Positions 38,012 through 48,169 are shown, numbered from the stretch's first letter. The stretch: 64,000 nucleotides of DNA from Bifidobacterium mongoliense DSM 21395 (GCF_000741285.1 NZ_JGZE01000018.1:1-64000); one strand, 5' to 3'. A program made the numbers and translations. Notes: generated from the letters alone by a model not told the origin.

Positions 38012-38207
38012 ACGTCCTCCTCGTTGTTCAGTGCCGTGCGTCGCACGTGCCGATACTCATCAATCTAGTCCAGTCCGGGCAGGGGAGTGTCGTCCGTTCC
38101 AAGGTTTCGGCATGGGTACCGGCCCAGGCATGGGAGCGTGGTTCGTTCTAAGGATGGCGATAGGGCGGGGCGGGGTAGCGTCGCATATGCTCGATACACT
38201 GGAGCCC

Positions 38208-39080
38208 ATGGCTTTGACTCCCGAAGAACTGGCACAGATTCGCACACGCATTCCCGAGCGTCCCAGCAGCGATATTCCCATGCCCTACGAGGATTTGGTT
38301 CGCACGATCCTCACCGAAGGGCATCTCAAGTCCGATCGCACCGGCACCGGCACCATTTCGCTGTTCGGCCGGCAGATGCGGTTCGACCTGGCGAAGGGCT
38401 TTCCGCTCCTGACCACGAAGACCGTGTTCTTCAGAAGCCTCGCCTACGAGCTGCTGTGGTTCCTCAAGGGGTCGAGCAATGTGCGTTGGCTGCAGGAACG
38501 TAACGTGCATATCTGGGACAAATGGGCCGACGAGAATGGCGATCTCGGGCCTGTCTATGGCGTGCAGTGGCGCAGTTGGCCCGCGCCGACCGCGCAGGAT
38601 CCGCATCGCACCATCGATCAGATCGCCAACGTCCTCGATCTCATTCGCAACCACCCCGACTCGCGTCGCATGGTCGTCAGCGCGTGGAATCCCGCGGAGG
38701 TCGAGAACATGGCGCTGCCGCCCTGCCACGCCCTCTTCCAGTTCTACGTGAGCGAGGGCAGGCTCTCCTGCCAGCTGTACCAGCGCTCATGCGACATGTT
38801 CCTCGGCGTGCCGTTCAACATCGCCTCGTATTCCCTGCTCACCATGATGATGGCCCAGCAGACCGGGTTGGAGCCGGGGGAGTTCGTCTGGACCGGTGGC
38901 GACTGCCATATCTACGACAACCACGTCGAACAGATCCTCACCCAGCTGGGACGCGAACCGTACCCGTACCCGCGGCTGGAACTGCGTAAGGCGCCGTCGA
39001 TATTCGACTACCAATACGAGGATTTCACCGTGGTCGATTACCGCCACCATCCCGCCATCAAAGCCCCCATAGCGGTCTGA
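38208..39080 (+). CDS. thyA: Thymidylate synthase
   Basis: Converts dUMP to dTMP using methylene-tetrahydrofolate. The 290-aa protein carries [13 protein letters not shown] near the N-terminus, the nucleophilic Cys in [13 protein letters not shown], and the substrate-binding [22 protein letters not shown] 38208 is preceded by TACACT ending 7 nt upstream; the longer open frame from 37926 is not coding. folA follows 62 bp downstream with its own ribosome site: a typical folate/thymidylate pair, since ThyA yields dihydrofolate that DHFR recycles. Confidence 0.96.
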   Translation: MALTPEELAQIRTRIPERPSSDIPMPYEDLVRTILTEGHLKSDRTGTGTISLFGRQMRFDLAKGFPLLTTKTVFFRSLAYELLWFLKGSSNVRWLQERNVHIWDKWADENGDLGPVYGVQWRSWPAPTAQDPHRTIDQIANVLDLIRNHPDSRRMVVSAWNPAEVENMALPPCHALFQFYVSEGRLSCQLYQRSCDMFLGVPFNIASYSLLTMMMAQQTGLEPGEFVWTGGDCHIYDNHVEQILTQLGREPYPYPRLELRKAPSIFDYQYEDFTVVDYRHHPAIKAPIAV

Positions 39081-39142
39081 ACAACCGTCTGAACCCGTCG
39101 CTATGCTATTGAGCCAGTCGGATCGTCCAAGGAGAACGTGAA

Positions 39143-39823
39143 ATGGAGCATGACAGTAGTAGCCGCAGTGGCTATCACGAACCCGAGCCCGGATTTGCCG
39201 GGCTCGAGGAAACCGAAGAGTGGGGTGACGATATCGTCAAGACCTTCTCGGTGAATCTTATCTGGGCCCAGGCTCGCGACAAAGGCGGTCGCGACGGTGC
39301 CATCGGGTTCAAAGGGGGCCTGCCGTGGCGCCTGCCGGAGGATATGCGTCGGTTCAAGGAACTGACCGTGTCGCATCCGGTCATCATGGGGCGGGGCACA
39401 TGGGAGTCGCTCAGCCCGAAGTATCGTCCGCTGCCCAACCGCGACAACTTCGTCGTGTCCAGCAATGCCGAGTACGTCGCGCCGGGGGCCACGGTAGTGC
39501 CCGATATGGATGCGGCGCTCGATCTCGCACGCCAGGAGGCCATACCCGACGATGGCCTGGATCGCAGTGAGATCTGGGTGATCGGGGGAGCGAAGCTGTT
39601 CAGGTCGGCGTTGCCGCTGGCCAACCGGATCTACCTCACGCAGATCGATGCCAAGGTCGACGCGGATACGTATATGCCTTCATTGGAGCAGCTGTCGTCA
39701 TCGAGACGATGGCGGACCGTGGAGTCGACCGATTGGATCAAACCCACATCGCCGTCGACGAGCGTCAGGGGCTATCGTTTCCTGACCCTCGAACGTCGAC
39801 GCCCATCACACCACGACGCATAA
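39143..39823 (+). CDS. folA: Dihydrofolate reductase
   Basis: Reduces dihydrofolate to tetrahydrofolate with NADPH. The DHFR core begins near residue 34 and shows IGFKGGLPWRLPEDMRRF, the NADPH-binding VIMGRGTWESL and WVIGGAKLF. At 226 aa it has an acidic N-terminal extension of about 33 residues absent from E. coli DHFR. ATG 39143 has AAGGAG 8 nt upstream. It is paired with thyA and followed after 19 bp by a phosphatase gene. Confidence 0.93.
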   Translation: MEHDSSSRSGYHEPEPGFAGLEETEEWGDDIVKTFSVNLIWAQARDKGGRDGAIGFKGGLPWRLPEDMRRFKELTVSHPVIMGRGTWESLSPKYRPLPNRDNFVVSSNAEYVAPGATVVPDMDAALDLARQEAIPDDGLDRSEIWVIGGAKLFRSALPLANRIYLTQIDAKVDADTYMPSLEQLSSSRRWRTVESTDWIKPTSPSTSVRGYRFLTLERRRPSHHDA

Positions 39824-39842
39824 GGAAACGATAAGGCACACC

Positions 39843-40355
39843 ATGACATTGCAGCATCCCTACACCGTGATGACCGTTTGCACCGGCAATATCTGCCGAT
39901 CGCCGATGGCCGAGATCATCCTGCGCGCACAATTCGAGCGTGCCGGACTCACGGACCGGGTGCGTGTCGAATCCAGTGGCGTGAGCGACGAGGAGGATGG
40001 GCACCCCATCGATCCCCGAGCCGTGCGTGTGCTCCGGGCCCGCGGGTATGAGATTCCGGCGCACCACAGCGCCCACCGAATTACGCGTGCCGAAGTCGAG
40101 GAGTCGGATCTCTTCCTGCCCATGACGTTCTCGCACATGCGCGCCCTGCTGAGGCTCATTCCGTCCGATCGGCGTGGTGATGTGCATATGTATCGCAGTT
40201 TCGACCCCGATCTGCCCCGTCCGGCCGCCGGGCAGGAGGACAAGCTCGATCTCGTCGACCCGTGGTACGGGGGAGCGCACGAGTTCGATGTCGCCATCGA
40301 TCAGATCGAACAGGGAGCGCCCTACATCGTCGACTGGGTCAAGCGGCAGCTGTAA
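39843..40355 (+). CDS. Low-molecular-weight protein-tyrosine phosphatase
   Basis: A 170-aa phosphatase with the P-loop VCTGNICRSPMAE (C-X5-R, residues about 12-24) and the general-acid Asp in LDLVDPWYGG. It dephosphorylates protein tyrosine in most characterised homologues, often opposite a BY-kinase; no kinase is in the window. It starts 19 bp after folA, so is probably in the thyA-folA transcript. A hairpin follows. Confidence 0.9.
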   Translation: MTLQHPYTVMTVCTGNICRSPMAEIILRAQFERAGLTDRVRVESSGVSDEEDGHPIDPRAVRVLRARGYEIPAHHSAHRITRAEVEESDLFLPMTFSHMRALLRLIPSDRRGDVHMYRSFDPDLPRPAAGQEDKLDLVDPWYGGAHEFDVAIDQIEQGAPYIVDWVKRQL

Positions 40356-40367
40356 CGGTTTCTTCTG

Positions 40368-40392
40368 GTGTGGTGTCGCGGCGTCACACCAC
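40368..40392. terminator. Hairpin between the phosphatase and GH3 genes
   Basis: GTGTGGTG (40368-40375) pairs with CACACCAC... (40385-40392) across a 9-nt loop between two convergent genes. There is no long U-run. Confidence 0.5.
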
Positions 40393-40447
40393 ACTGCCAT
40401 GGTTCATACGTAGCGGGATGGTGTGGTCGCTCGAAACATGTGGTCGA

Positions 40448-42860
40448 TTACCGATTCTCCGCTACGACGGTGAATCCGACTGGTAGAAGATCGTCGGGTT
40501 TCGAGGAGTGACCGACCATGACATCGAAGTCTCCCGGCTCGACGACGCGCTTCTCCTCCGCGTTCACGATGGTGCAATTTGATACGGGGAGGTTAATCGA
40601 TACCCGAGCTTCCTGACCTATCTCCAACGGAACACGTTGGAATGCCTTGAGTTCCTTGTCGGCCCAACTCACTGAAGTCACGACGTCGCGAACGTATACT
40701 TGTACTGTTTCAACGCAGGGGCGTTGACCTGTATTGTGTAGGGTCACGGTGATTCTGAGGATGTCATCCATGTGAACATCCTGAAGCCTGCCGCCGTGTA
40801 TGTTGTCATTGGCCCTGCCTTCTACGGATAGACAGGGATTCGAGTAATCGACGTGTGTGTACGACAGCCCTTCGCCGAAGCTGAATGCTGGTTCCTGAGT
40901 CAAATCGGCGTATCTGGAACCATGTTGTCCGCGTATCTGATTGTAGTAAATCGGCAATTGCCCCGAATGGCGAGCAAATGAAATGGGGAGGCGACCTTGA
41001 GGTTCAATTTTTCCCAGTAGCAGTTCGGCCAACGCTCTACCACCCTGCATGCCTGGGTTGCCAGCCCAGATGATGGCAGCGGCTTGGCTTGTGCATTGTG
41101 GCAGGACGAGTGGCTTGGAGGCCATGAGTACGACGATCCAAGGGTGGTGGTTATCGTGGCAAGTTTGAGCAATCGCCTCAAGCAGCGCCGTTTGTGCTCC
41201 GAAGAGTTCGAGCGTGGCCGTCGATCGACCTTCCCCTACTAGTTCGATCACGTCGCCGACGACGACGATTGTCGTCTCTGCGTTAGCCGCTGCATCTGCT
41301 GCCTCATTGATCATGTGGGGGTCGGGCGCGCAGGGCGTTTGAATCGGTGGCCTTGGTTGACCGTCGGGGAATGTGGCGCCCGCAGGATCGGCCTCCAAAG
41401 TGAGTATATTTGCACCCTTGGCGTAGGTTAGCGAATAATTGTGAGGTAAAGCCTCCTGGAGACCATCACGAACCGTTACCACGGTTTCGCGTGGCTCTTC
41501 CTTGATCCAGCTGACCTGACCGGAGCCCCCTGCCCAGTCTCCCAGTTGGTTTTTGGGGTCATCGGCCAAGGGGCCTATCAAGGCAATGGTGTGTTGGTTC
41601 GCAACTGATGCTGCCGCAATTGGTTTCTGCTGGTCGGGTTTCGTATCGTGTGTAACCGAGCTGAAGGACTGAGCAGTTGTGCTCACATTGGATCCTTGAG
41701 TGTTCAGTGGCAAAGTGCCGTCATTGCGAAGGAGAACAAGAGACTCGCGAGCCATACGTAAGTTAAGTTCCGTGTGCTCCCTGGTTCCGATGGCAGCGGC
41801 GATGCGAGCCTGATCGGGAGTTCGAGGATGTTCAAATAACCCCAGTTCAAATTTCAGACGCAACACATTGCGTACTGGACGGTCCAAGTCGGACTCCGTG
41901 ATCAAACCCCGATGAATGGCGTTCAGGGCTCCCTCGTAGAAGTTTGGCGTGGTCATGATCATGTCGTTTCCTGCACGAATCGCTGCAGCTGCGGCATGTG
42001 TGTAGTCCGGTTGGAGATGTTGTTCCCATATCATTCGCCCGACGTTGTCCCAATCGGTGATCAGAGTGCCCTTGTACCCCCACTCGTTTCTCAATACGTC
42101 ATTGAGTAACCAGTGATTCAGGGTAATGGGAATGCCGTCGGTGGTTTGATATCCAAGCATAAAGGTTCGGCAGCCAGCACGTGCCACTTTTTCGAATGGG
42201 GGAAGGAACCATGAACGCATTTTGCGGTGAGAGACGTCGGCTTCGGAGGCATCTCGTCCGCCTTGGGTCTCAGAGTACGCTGCAAAGTGTTTGGCGGTTG
42301 CAGGATGGACGTGGGGTCGTTCAGGCCCGAACCTTGGTATCCCTCAACCATGGCGCATGCGAGCTCACCGATAAGCATGGGGTCCTCTCCGAAGGTCTCT
42401 CCGACCCTTCCCCAGCGCAGATCTCTTGCGATGCATAGCACGGGGGAAAAGGTCCAGTGAATTCCTGTTGCGGATGCCTCGATTGCTGTGATGCGTGCCA
42501 CTTGTCGCACCAGGTCATAATCCAAGATCCCGCCATGGTTAGTTGGGTGGGGAAAATCGTGGCGCCGGGCCAGAAGGAGTAGCCGTGGATACAGTCCTCG
42601 CCAACCAGCAGAGGTATGCGTAGTCGTGTCTCTCGAGTCAATGCCGCTGCTTCGATGAGGTTCGTTGGCGATGTGTGAAGAATCGACCCGATGTGCTTAT
42701 TCCGAATATTTGATGCGAGGTCATGCTGAGCGTCAAGTTGCATGAGTTGTCCGACCTTCTCCTCGACTGTCATTTGTAAGAGGAGGTCCTGGACGCGGTC
42801 ATCTATATCTGCGTGACGGTTGAGGTAGGTGGGTGTGGGTGATTGGCTTGTGGAATGCAT
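40448..42860 (-). pseudogene. Glycoside hydrolase family 3 (beta-glucosidase/xylosidase type), two frameshifts
   Basis: The protein opens MHSTSQSPTPTYLNRH at ATG 42860, with AAAGGA 6 nt upstream. Successive segments lie in three frames: IPLLVGEDCIHGYSFWPGAT..., then DYDLVRQVARITAIEAS... RDLRWGRVGETFGEDP, then MRSWFLPPFEKVA... The GH3 nucleophile Asp is in TLITDWDNVGRM. The breaks are near 42530 (TGGATT, expected TGGGAT) and near 42307 (CCTGCA, expected CCTGGCA). Adding one base at each gives a single 804-aa frame with GH3 N-terminal, C-terminal and fibronectin III-like domains. No signal peptide is seen, so it is intracellular. The patch is lower in GC than its neighbours, suggesting acquisition. 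A TetR regulator is divergent. Confidence 0.82.
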
Positions 42861-42932
42861 GGTTTTCCTTTGGCGTTGAACGATGGACATCCTCCGCGCA
42901 CTTGAGGAGGACGGCTCGTGCTGTCAATTATG

Positions 42933-43048
42933 TTACTGGAGAGTTAGTTTTTAATCAAGTTCGGAACACTGGTGGGACCGTTAGGAACATTGTAAAAGAC
43001 CCCACTGATTGACTCGACAATACGAGTTGACAACTAACTCATTAGTAA
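42933..43048. promoter_or_regulatory. Paired operator-like repeats between GH3 and TetR genes
   Basis: The 424-bp divergent intergenic region (42861-43284) holds no gene. It contains TTACTGGAGAGTTAGTT (42933-42949) and, inverted about 85 bp away, AACTAACTCATTAGTAA (43032-43048), matching at 14 of 17 positions. The second copy is itself a dyad, ACTAA-CTCA-TTAGT (43033-43046). Two dyad-like sites between a divergent regulator and its neighbour fit TetR operators. Confidence 0.6.
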
Positions 43049-43284
43049 GTATCTTGTGAGGTGACAAAGTAGTTATGGCCCGCCTGTTGGTCGTGTAGTG
43101 TTTTTTGCGTTCAGTCTCACGGCATATCTCCACACATGGCTGCTGTTCTCTGTTTTTCAACATCATTCAGTTCAGCACGCTTAGCCGTTAACAAGATATG
43201 GTTGGCTCTAGATTTGTATAGTGGTATTCGTTAATGCATGATGTGCCTGCTAAGCCTGGTGTAACGGTGAGGGGTCGAGAAACG

Positions 43285-43926
43285 ATGGATGACGTTGGCA
43301 AGGGCCGTGCACAGACCAAGCACAGGCCTGAGACGGTCTTGAAACGACGTGAAATACTCAGGGCCGCTTCTGAAGTGTTCGGAATGAAAGGTTCAGCCAA
43401 AGGCACCCTTGAGGAAATCGCCAACAAGGTGGGGATGACAAGGGCGGGGATTCTGCATCATTTTGGTTCTAAGCGTGCTCTGTTGCTCGCGGTCCTTCAA
43501 TATCGTGACTCAAGCGCGGTAGCGGATTTGGAATATCACCATATGCCAGGTGGTGCTGATCTGTTTCGTCATCTCAAAGCAACTGCGCATCGGAATGAGG
43601 AACGTCCGGGTATTGTGTACACTTTTGTGACCCTATCTGCTGAATCAATCACCGAAGGTAATCCCGGTCATGACTACTTTTTACAGCGATACGGCAACCT
43701 CAGAGATGAGATTGCCGAAGCTTTGATTGATATGGCGAAGGAGCGTCGAGCTACGATTAACATGGACAAGGTCCTTATGGCCAGTGCGTCCATATTGGCG
43801 GTAATGGACGGTTTGCAGTTGCAGTGGCTACTGGATGGCAAGGATATCAATCTACCGAAAGTGACCGAGTATGCGATTGACACCATCGTCGATTCAGTCT
43901 TGCCCGGTTCCAAACTCACGGCATAG
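43285..43926 (+). CDS. TetR/AcrR family transcriptional regulator
   Basis: An N-terminal helix-turn-helix (residues about 20-65, REILRAASEVFGMKG and GMTRAGILHHFGSKRALL) is followed by a ligand/dimer domain with no obvious effector signature. The length is about 213 aa from ATG 43285, which has GAGGGG upstream; ATG 43234 adds 17 residues and remains possible, with TATAGT further upstream at 43217-43222. It is divergent from the GH3 gene, which it may repress. Base composition is lower in GC than the flanking core genes, like the GH3 gene. Confidence 0.85.
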   Translation: MDDVGKGRAQTKHRPETVLKRREILRAASEVFGMKGSAKGTLEEIANKVGMTRAGILHHFGSKRALLLAVLQYRDSSAVADLEYHHMPGGADLFRHLKATAHRNEERPGIVYTFVTLSAESITEGNPGHDYFLQRYGNLRDEIAEALIDMAKERRATINMDKVLMASASILAVMDGLQLQWLLDGKDINLPKVTEYAIDTIVDSVLPGSKLTA

Positions 43927-44081
43927 CGATACAACGAGGGCGCTCTCGCCTCAAGTTGCTCCTGATACAGTGGTAATGCCTTACTAACCGCGGACGCTCT
44001 GTATCGGTGCCCCAGGGGGCCGCCCGGTTTTGGTCGGACCTGTGGAGTCACCGTATCGGGTGGCCACCTGAGGGGAGACCC

Positions 44082-44927
44082 ATGCAATTCTTCATCGACC
44101 ATCTGAGTAAATCCTATGAAGGCAAACCCGTGCTCAAGGATATCGACTTCACGTTCGATGATTCGAAGATCTACGGTCTGCTCGGCCGCAACGGCGCCGG
44201 CAAGACCACGTTGTTCAATGCGTTGAACCGTGACATCACCGTCGATGGCGGGGATTTCGGCCTGATTCGGCCCGATGGCAGCAGGGCCGATACTGCCGGA
44301 GGATCTCGCTATGTGCTCTCCACACCGCAGGTGCCGGAGTTCCTCACCGCCCGGGAGTTCCTGAAGTTTTTCCTCGAGATCAACGCGAAGCGGGTGCCTG
44401 TGCATCGCGAAGTCGACGAGTATTTCGACGATCTGCGGATCGAGCCCGCCGACCGCGATCGGCTGCTTAAGGACTATTCACAGGGCATGAAGAACAAGAT
44501 GCAGATGATTGTCAACATCATCGCGAACCCCGCCGTACTGCTGCTCGATGAGCCGTTGACCTCCCTGGACGTGGTCGTGGCCGAGGAGATGAAGCAGTTG
44601 CTGAGGTCGATGAAGTCGGGCAGGATCACCATCCTCTCGACGCATCTGCTGGACTTGGCCGTGGGTCTGTGCGACGAGATTGTGTTGCTCCATGACGGTC
44701 GGCTCCAGGAGGTGCCGAAGTCGAATCTCGACGATGAAGATTTCAAGAACCGGATTATCGCGGCGCTGTCGCACGGCGCATCGCTCGACAGCGATGAGGA
44801 TGCCGGTCCGGCAGCGGATGCCGCCATCGAGGCCGAGGTTGCTGCCGATGTCGTCGCCGAAGCTTCTGTCGCCGCTGAGACTCCCCGTCCCGCCTCGACC
44901 TTCGATCGCGGGGGCGAGCATGCGTGA
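44082..44927 (+). CDS. ABC transporter ATP-binding protein
   Basis: A 281-aa ATPase: Walker A GLLGRNGAGKTTLFNAL, Q-loop in STPQVPEFLTA, a variant signature DYSQGMKNKMQMIV, Walker B VLLLDEPLTSLD and the switch His in STHLLD. The C-terminal about 45 residues are Ala/Glu-rich. ATG 44082 has GAGGGGAG upstream. Its end overlaps the permease start by 8 bp, so the two form one coupled exporter-type unit of the drug/peptide or bacteriocin-immunity kind. No substrate is indicated. Confidence 0.9.
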   Translation: MQFFIDHLSKSYEGKPVLKDIDFTFDDSKIYGLLGRNGAGKTTLFNALNRDITVDGGDFGLIRPDGSRADTAGGSRYVLSTPQVPEFLTAREFLKFFLEINAKRVPVHREVDEYFDDLRIEPADRDRLLKDYSQGMKNKMQMIVNIIANPAVLLLDEPLTSLDVVVAEEMKQLLRSMKSGRITILSTHLLDLAVGLCDEIVLLHDGRLQEVPKSNLDDEDFKNRIIAALSHGASLDSDEDAGPAADAAIEAEVAADVVAEASVAAETPRPASTFDRGGEHA

Positions 44928-46506
44928 GACGTTCCTGATCTCCTTCCGCCTGAAAACGGTCTATCGTGTCAACATGATCCTCTTCGGCATCCGACAGATG
45001 GTGTCGAAGCTGCCGATCTTCCCCCATGACGTCTTCGGCATCCGCTGGATCAAGACCCTGGCCGTCGTGCTCGCCGGAATCCGCGAGGTGCTGGACATCT
45101 TCTTTGGCAAACTCGCCTTCGTCGGGCTGATGTTCGCCGTCATCATCGGCCCCGCTTCGGCGTTGAACATCACCCCTGATACCTCGTTCCTGACAGCCTA
45201 CCTGTTCCTGACGTTGGCGGGCGCGTGCCTGGACCCCTGGATGTTCTCGTTCTACCGACACGATTACTATGCGTTGGTGCTCATGCGTATGAACGCCAGA
45301 GATAGGGCGCTTTCGGGATTCATCTATGCGGTGGGTGGCTCGATTGTCGGCTTGTTGCCTTTTTTGCTGGTGTTCGGGTCGAGGCTCGGCCTGCCGTGGT
45401 GGACGGCGCTCATCATGGCGCTGCTGCCCAGCGCTGTGAAATCCCTGGTCACGGCAGGGCAGATGGCATATTACCGGCGCACCGGCGGATTCAACGCGAG
45501 TAAGCCGATCGGCGCCCTGACATGGCCGCTGATCATAGGTTTGGCTGTTATTGGCATCGGTCTGACCGTGCTGGGGTGGGCCTTGCCGAGGGGCGTGGCT
45601 CTCGTGGTCATGCTGGTGCTGATCGTCGGGGGAGTGGCCGTGGCCCCTGCCATCCTGCGGTTCGCGTACTACCCGGAACTGTGCAAGAGAGGGGCCACGC
45701 AGACCGTCGAGGTGCTCGACAGCGTCAGGAAAGGCACCGTGCAGCGTGAGCAGATGGACAAGGCGATTCGGCTTGACGCCACCGATGCCTCATCGTCCCG
45801 GGGCAAGACCGGGCTCGCCTATATCAACGCGGTGTTCATCGCACGGCACCGCAAGATCCTGTGGGGTGCCACGTTACGGTATTCGGCCCTATGCGCCTTC
45901 GTGGTTATCGTCGCCATTGTTGCGTATCTGGTCAGGCCGGTGCCCATGCCCGATCCGGTGGGCTTCATGCCGACGATGCTGTTCGCCATGTACTTCGTCA
46001 ACCGCGGTGCGGTGATGACGCAGGCCATGTATGCGAACTGCGACCATAGCTTCCTCACGTACCCGTTCTATAAGCAACCCAAGCCGATACTCGAGCTGTT
46101 CGTGCTGCGGCTGGTGGAGATCGTGAAGCTCAATCTGCTGCCCGCGGGCATACTCGGTGCGGGGATGGTGGCGCTCATGGCCATCGAGAACGCGGCGCGT
46201 CCCTCCTACGAGTATCCGCTGGCCTTCGCCGCCATGCTGCTTATCGGCGTTTTCTTCTCGGTGCACTACCTGGCGCTGTATTACCTCCTGCAGCCCTACA
46301 CCTCCGAAGCCGTGGTGAAAAGCTACCCCTATCAGCTGACGACCGGGTTGACATACCTGGCGTGCTATTTCCTTGCGGTCTATTACACCAACCCGTCGCT
46401 GTTGGTGTTCGCCGGGGGCAGCCTGGTGTTCTGCGTGCTGTACTCCGTGGTCGCCTGCATGGCCGTGTTCCGCTTCGCCCCACGTACCTTCCGCCTCAAG
46501 GCGTGA
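44920..46506 (+). CDS. ABC transporter permease
   Basis: A 528-aa integral membrane protein with roughly 11-12 predicted helices, e.g. FVGLMFAVIIGPASAL, LPFLLVFGSRLGLPWW, LIVGGVAVAPAILRF and ALYYLLQPYTSE. The start ATG 44920 lies within the last codons of the ATPase gene. Together they resemble two-gene exporters of unknown substrate common in Gram-positives. No regulator is adjacent apart from the upstream TetR gene, which faces the same way and might be cotranscribed. Confidence 0.87.
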   Translation: MRETFLISFRLKTVYRVNMILFGIRQMVSKLPIFPHDVFGIRWIKTLAVVLAGIREVLDIFFGKLAFVGLMFAVIIGPASALNITPDTSFLTAYLFLTLAGACLDPWMFSFYRHDYYALVLMRMNARDRALSGFIYAVGGSIVGLLPFLLVFGSRLGLPWWTALIMALLPSAVKSLVTAGQMAYYRRTGGFNASKPIGALTWPLIIGLAVIGIGLTVLGWALPRGVALVVMLVLIVGGVAVAPAILRFAYYPELCKRGATQTVEVLDSVRKGTVQREQMDKAIRLDATDASSSRGKTGLAYINAVFIARHRKILWGATLRYSALCAFVVIVAIVAYLVRPVPMPDPVGFMPTMLFAMYFVNRGAVMTQAMYANCDHSFLTYPFYKQPKPILELFVLRLVEIVKLNLLPAGILGAGMVALMAIENAARPSYEYPLAFAAMLLIGVFFSVHYLALYYLLQPYTSEAVVKSYPYQLTTGLTYLACYFLAVYYTNPSLLVFAGGSLVFCVLYSVVACMAVFRFAPRTFRLKA

Positions 46507-46611
46507 CATAACTCGATATATCTCCTCCAGCGCAACCGGCATGCGGCGCACGGCACGTTCTATCGTGAGTGTGTTTGCGATTATCCCATGTCGAGTTGGT
46601 AGGAGTGTGTC

Positions 46612-47624
46612 ATGCGTGCAGTGGTTATGGAATCCGCCGGTGATGTGCGGGTCGAGGATGTGGACAGGCCTCGGATTCAACGGCCGACGGATGCGGTCAT
46701 CAGACTGTCGGCCGCATGCATCTGCGGTTCCGATCTGTGGGGGTATCGAGGTGCCCAGCCCGTCGGCCATCAGATGATGGGCCATGAATACGTCGGCGTG
46801 GTGACCGAGGTCGGTTCGGCGGTGCGCACCGTGGCCGTCGGCGATTTCGTGGTCGGCTCGTTCTGCCTGTCCGACGGCACGTGCGAGATCTGCGAGGAGG
46901 GGTACCCTCCCGCTGTGCGAACGGCGGTTTCATGTCCGGCGCCCAGGCCGAGTACGCCCGTGTGCCGCTTGCGGACGGCACATTGGTCAAGACCCCCGGC
47001 ATGCCCGATGCGTCGTTGATTCCGTCGTTGCTGACCGCATCGGATGTGCTCGGCACCGGTTGGTTCGGTGCCGTCGCGGCGCACGCCGGCCCGGGGAAGA
47101 CCGTCGCCGTGGTCGGAGACGGCGCCGTCGGCCTGATGGCCGTGCTGGCGGCCAAGCAGCTCGGAGCCTCGCGCATCATCGCCATGTCCCGTCACCCGGA
47201 CCGCCAGAAGCTTGCGCGTGAATTCGGGGCGACGGATATCGTCGAGGAACGTGGCGATGCGGGTGCGGCGGCGGTCAAGGAGCTGACGAACGGGTATGGG
47301 GCGCACGCCGTCGTCGAAGCGGTCGGCCTGCAGGAATCGATGATGCAGGCGATCCACGCAGCCCGCTCCGGGGGATATGTGGGCTTCGTCGGTGTCTCGC
47401 ATGGCGTCTCCCTTGCGGGCGGCGAGCTGTTCGGCAAAGAGGTGCATCTGTTCGGCGGCCCCGCCCCGGTCCGCCGTTTCCTGCCCGATCTCATACAGCG
47501 CATCTGGAGGCGTGAGATCGATCCCGGCAAGGTCTTCGATCTCACGTTGCCGTTGGAGCGGGCCGCCGAGGGGTATCGGGCCATGGATGAGCGCCGGGCG
47601 ATCAAGGTGCTGCTGCAGCCGTGA
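46612..47624 (+). pseudogene. Zinc-dependent alcohol dehydrogenase-like oxidoreductase, frameshifted
   Basis: A medium-chain dehydrogenase. The N-terminal catalytic domain has the zinc site ACICGSDLWGYRG and GHEYVGVVTEVGSAV, then CEICEEGYP from the structural-zinc lobe. The frame breaks at about 46905-46913 (GGTACCCTCCC) and resumes as SRCANGGFMSG, followed by the NAD-binding loop VAVVGDGAVGLMAVLAAKQ. One extra C (CCCC) restores a single 337-aa frame. The second ATG-started frame (46881) would lack the catalytic domain. It may be genuine decay or a sequencing error. Confidence 0.8.
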
Positions 47625-47681
47625 GTGTGCGGGTATGTGCTGGGGTCGTTCTTGCCAACCCCGGCACCCGCGGATATAGGA

Positions 47682-47718
47682 CAACCCTCACGCCAGTGTT
47701 TCCGATGGGTGAGGGTTG
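47682..47718. terminator. Hairpin, probable original tRNA-Phe terminator
   Basis: CAACCCTCAC (47682-47691) pairs with GTGAGGGTTG (47709-47718). On the minus strand it directly follows the displaced tRNA-Phe 3' half at 47722-47767, so it is probably the terminator left behind when the element inserted. It may also end the dehydrogenase transcript from the left. Confidence 0.6.
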
Positions 47719-47721
47719 AAA

Positions 47722-47767
47722 GTGGTGGCTCCGATCGGCATCGATCCGCTGACCTAACGATTTTCAG
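47722..47767. repeat. attL: displaced tRNA-Phe 3' half
   Basis: It matches 51936-51981 at 44 of 46 positions; 47740-47767 is identical over 28 bp. It covers the tRNA from the anticodon loop to the CCA end. The rest of the tRNA is absent at this end, as expected after site-specific insertion. Confidence 0.9.
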
Positions 47768-47877
47768 ATGCTAGCGCGGATCACCGCCGAAAGTGGTAGC
47801 GCGCGACCTCGTGCGCTTACTCGCGCAACGCCTCGAATGCCCCAAACCACACGCATGTGATTCAGTGGAAAAACCAT

Positions 47878-47898
47878 ATTGTGCAACATTGTGCAACA
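47878..47898. repeat. Left arm-type direct repeat
   Basis: A 21-bp sequence, ATTGTGCAAC twice plus A, is found identically at 51846-51866. It lies about 110 bp inside attL. The paired location near both att sites suggests integrase arm-binding sites. Confidence 0.75.
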
Positions 47899-47942
47899 AA
47901 CTTTCGCGGCATGGAAAAGCCCCGCCGAAGCGAGGCCTTAAT

Positions 47943-48143
47943 CTATTTGAACAGGTCCCAGAAGCTGAACGTTGTCTTCCTGTAGATCTTGTTGTACGCG
48001 GCTTTGCGTGGGTTCTTCACCCAGCCCATGCCTTTCCTCCCGTATCCGGGGATGATGGCCTTCTTCGCCTGGCGTTTCCACTTCGACGTGGTGCGAGCCT
48101 TCAACGAGCGTTTCAGACTCGGCGTGCGCATACCGAACTTCAT
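47943..48143 (-). CDS. Small basic hypothetical protein
   Basis: A 66-aa, strongly basic protein ending NKIYRKTTFSFWDLFK. The GAGGAATC site before ATG 48143 and a clear stop make it a credible gene. Similar short basic tails occur in phage and integrated-element proteins, but no function is recognised. It reads toward attL and lies just downstream of a truncated ORF on the same strand. Confidence 0.6.
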   Translation of the reverse strand: MKFGMRTPSLKRSLKARTTSKWKRQAKKAIIPGYGRKGMGWVKNPRKAAYNKIYRKTTFSFWDLFK

Positions 48144-48169
48144 GATTCCTCGATTCTCGATGGTTCTGA

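Noticed and set aside
38083-38153. Imperfect 22-bp direct repeat upstream of thyA
   Set aside because: Only 18 of 22 positions match and the copies overlap GC-rich low-complexity sequence; probably chance.
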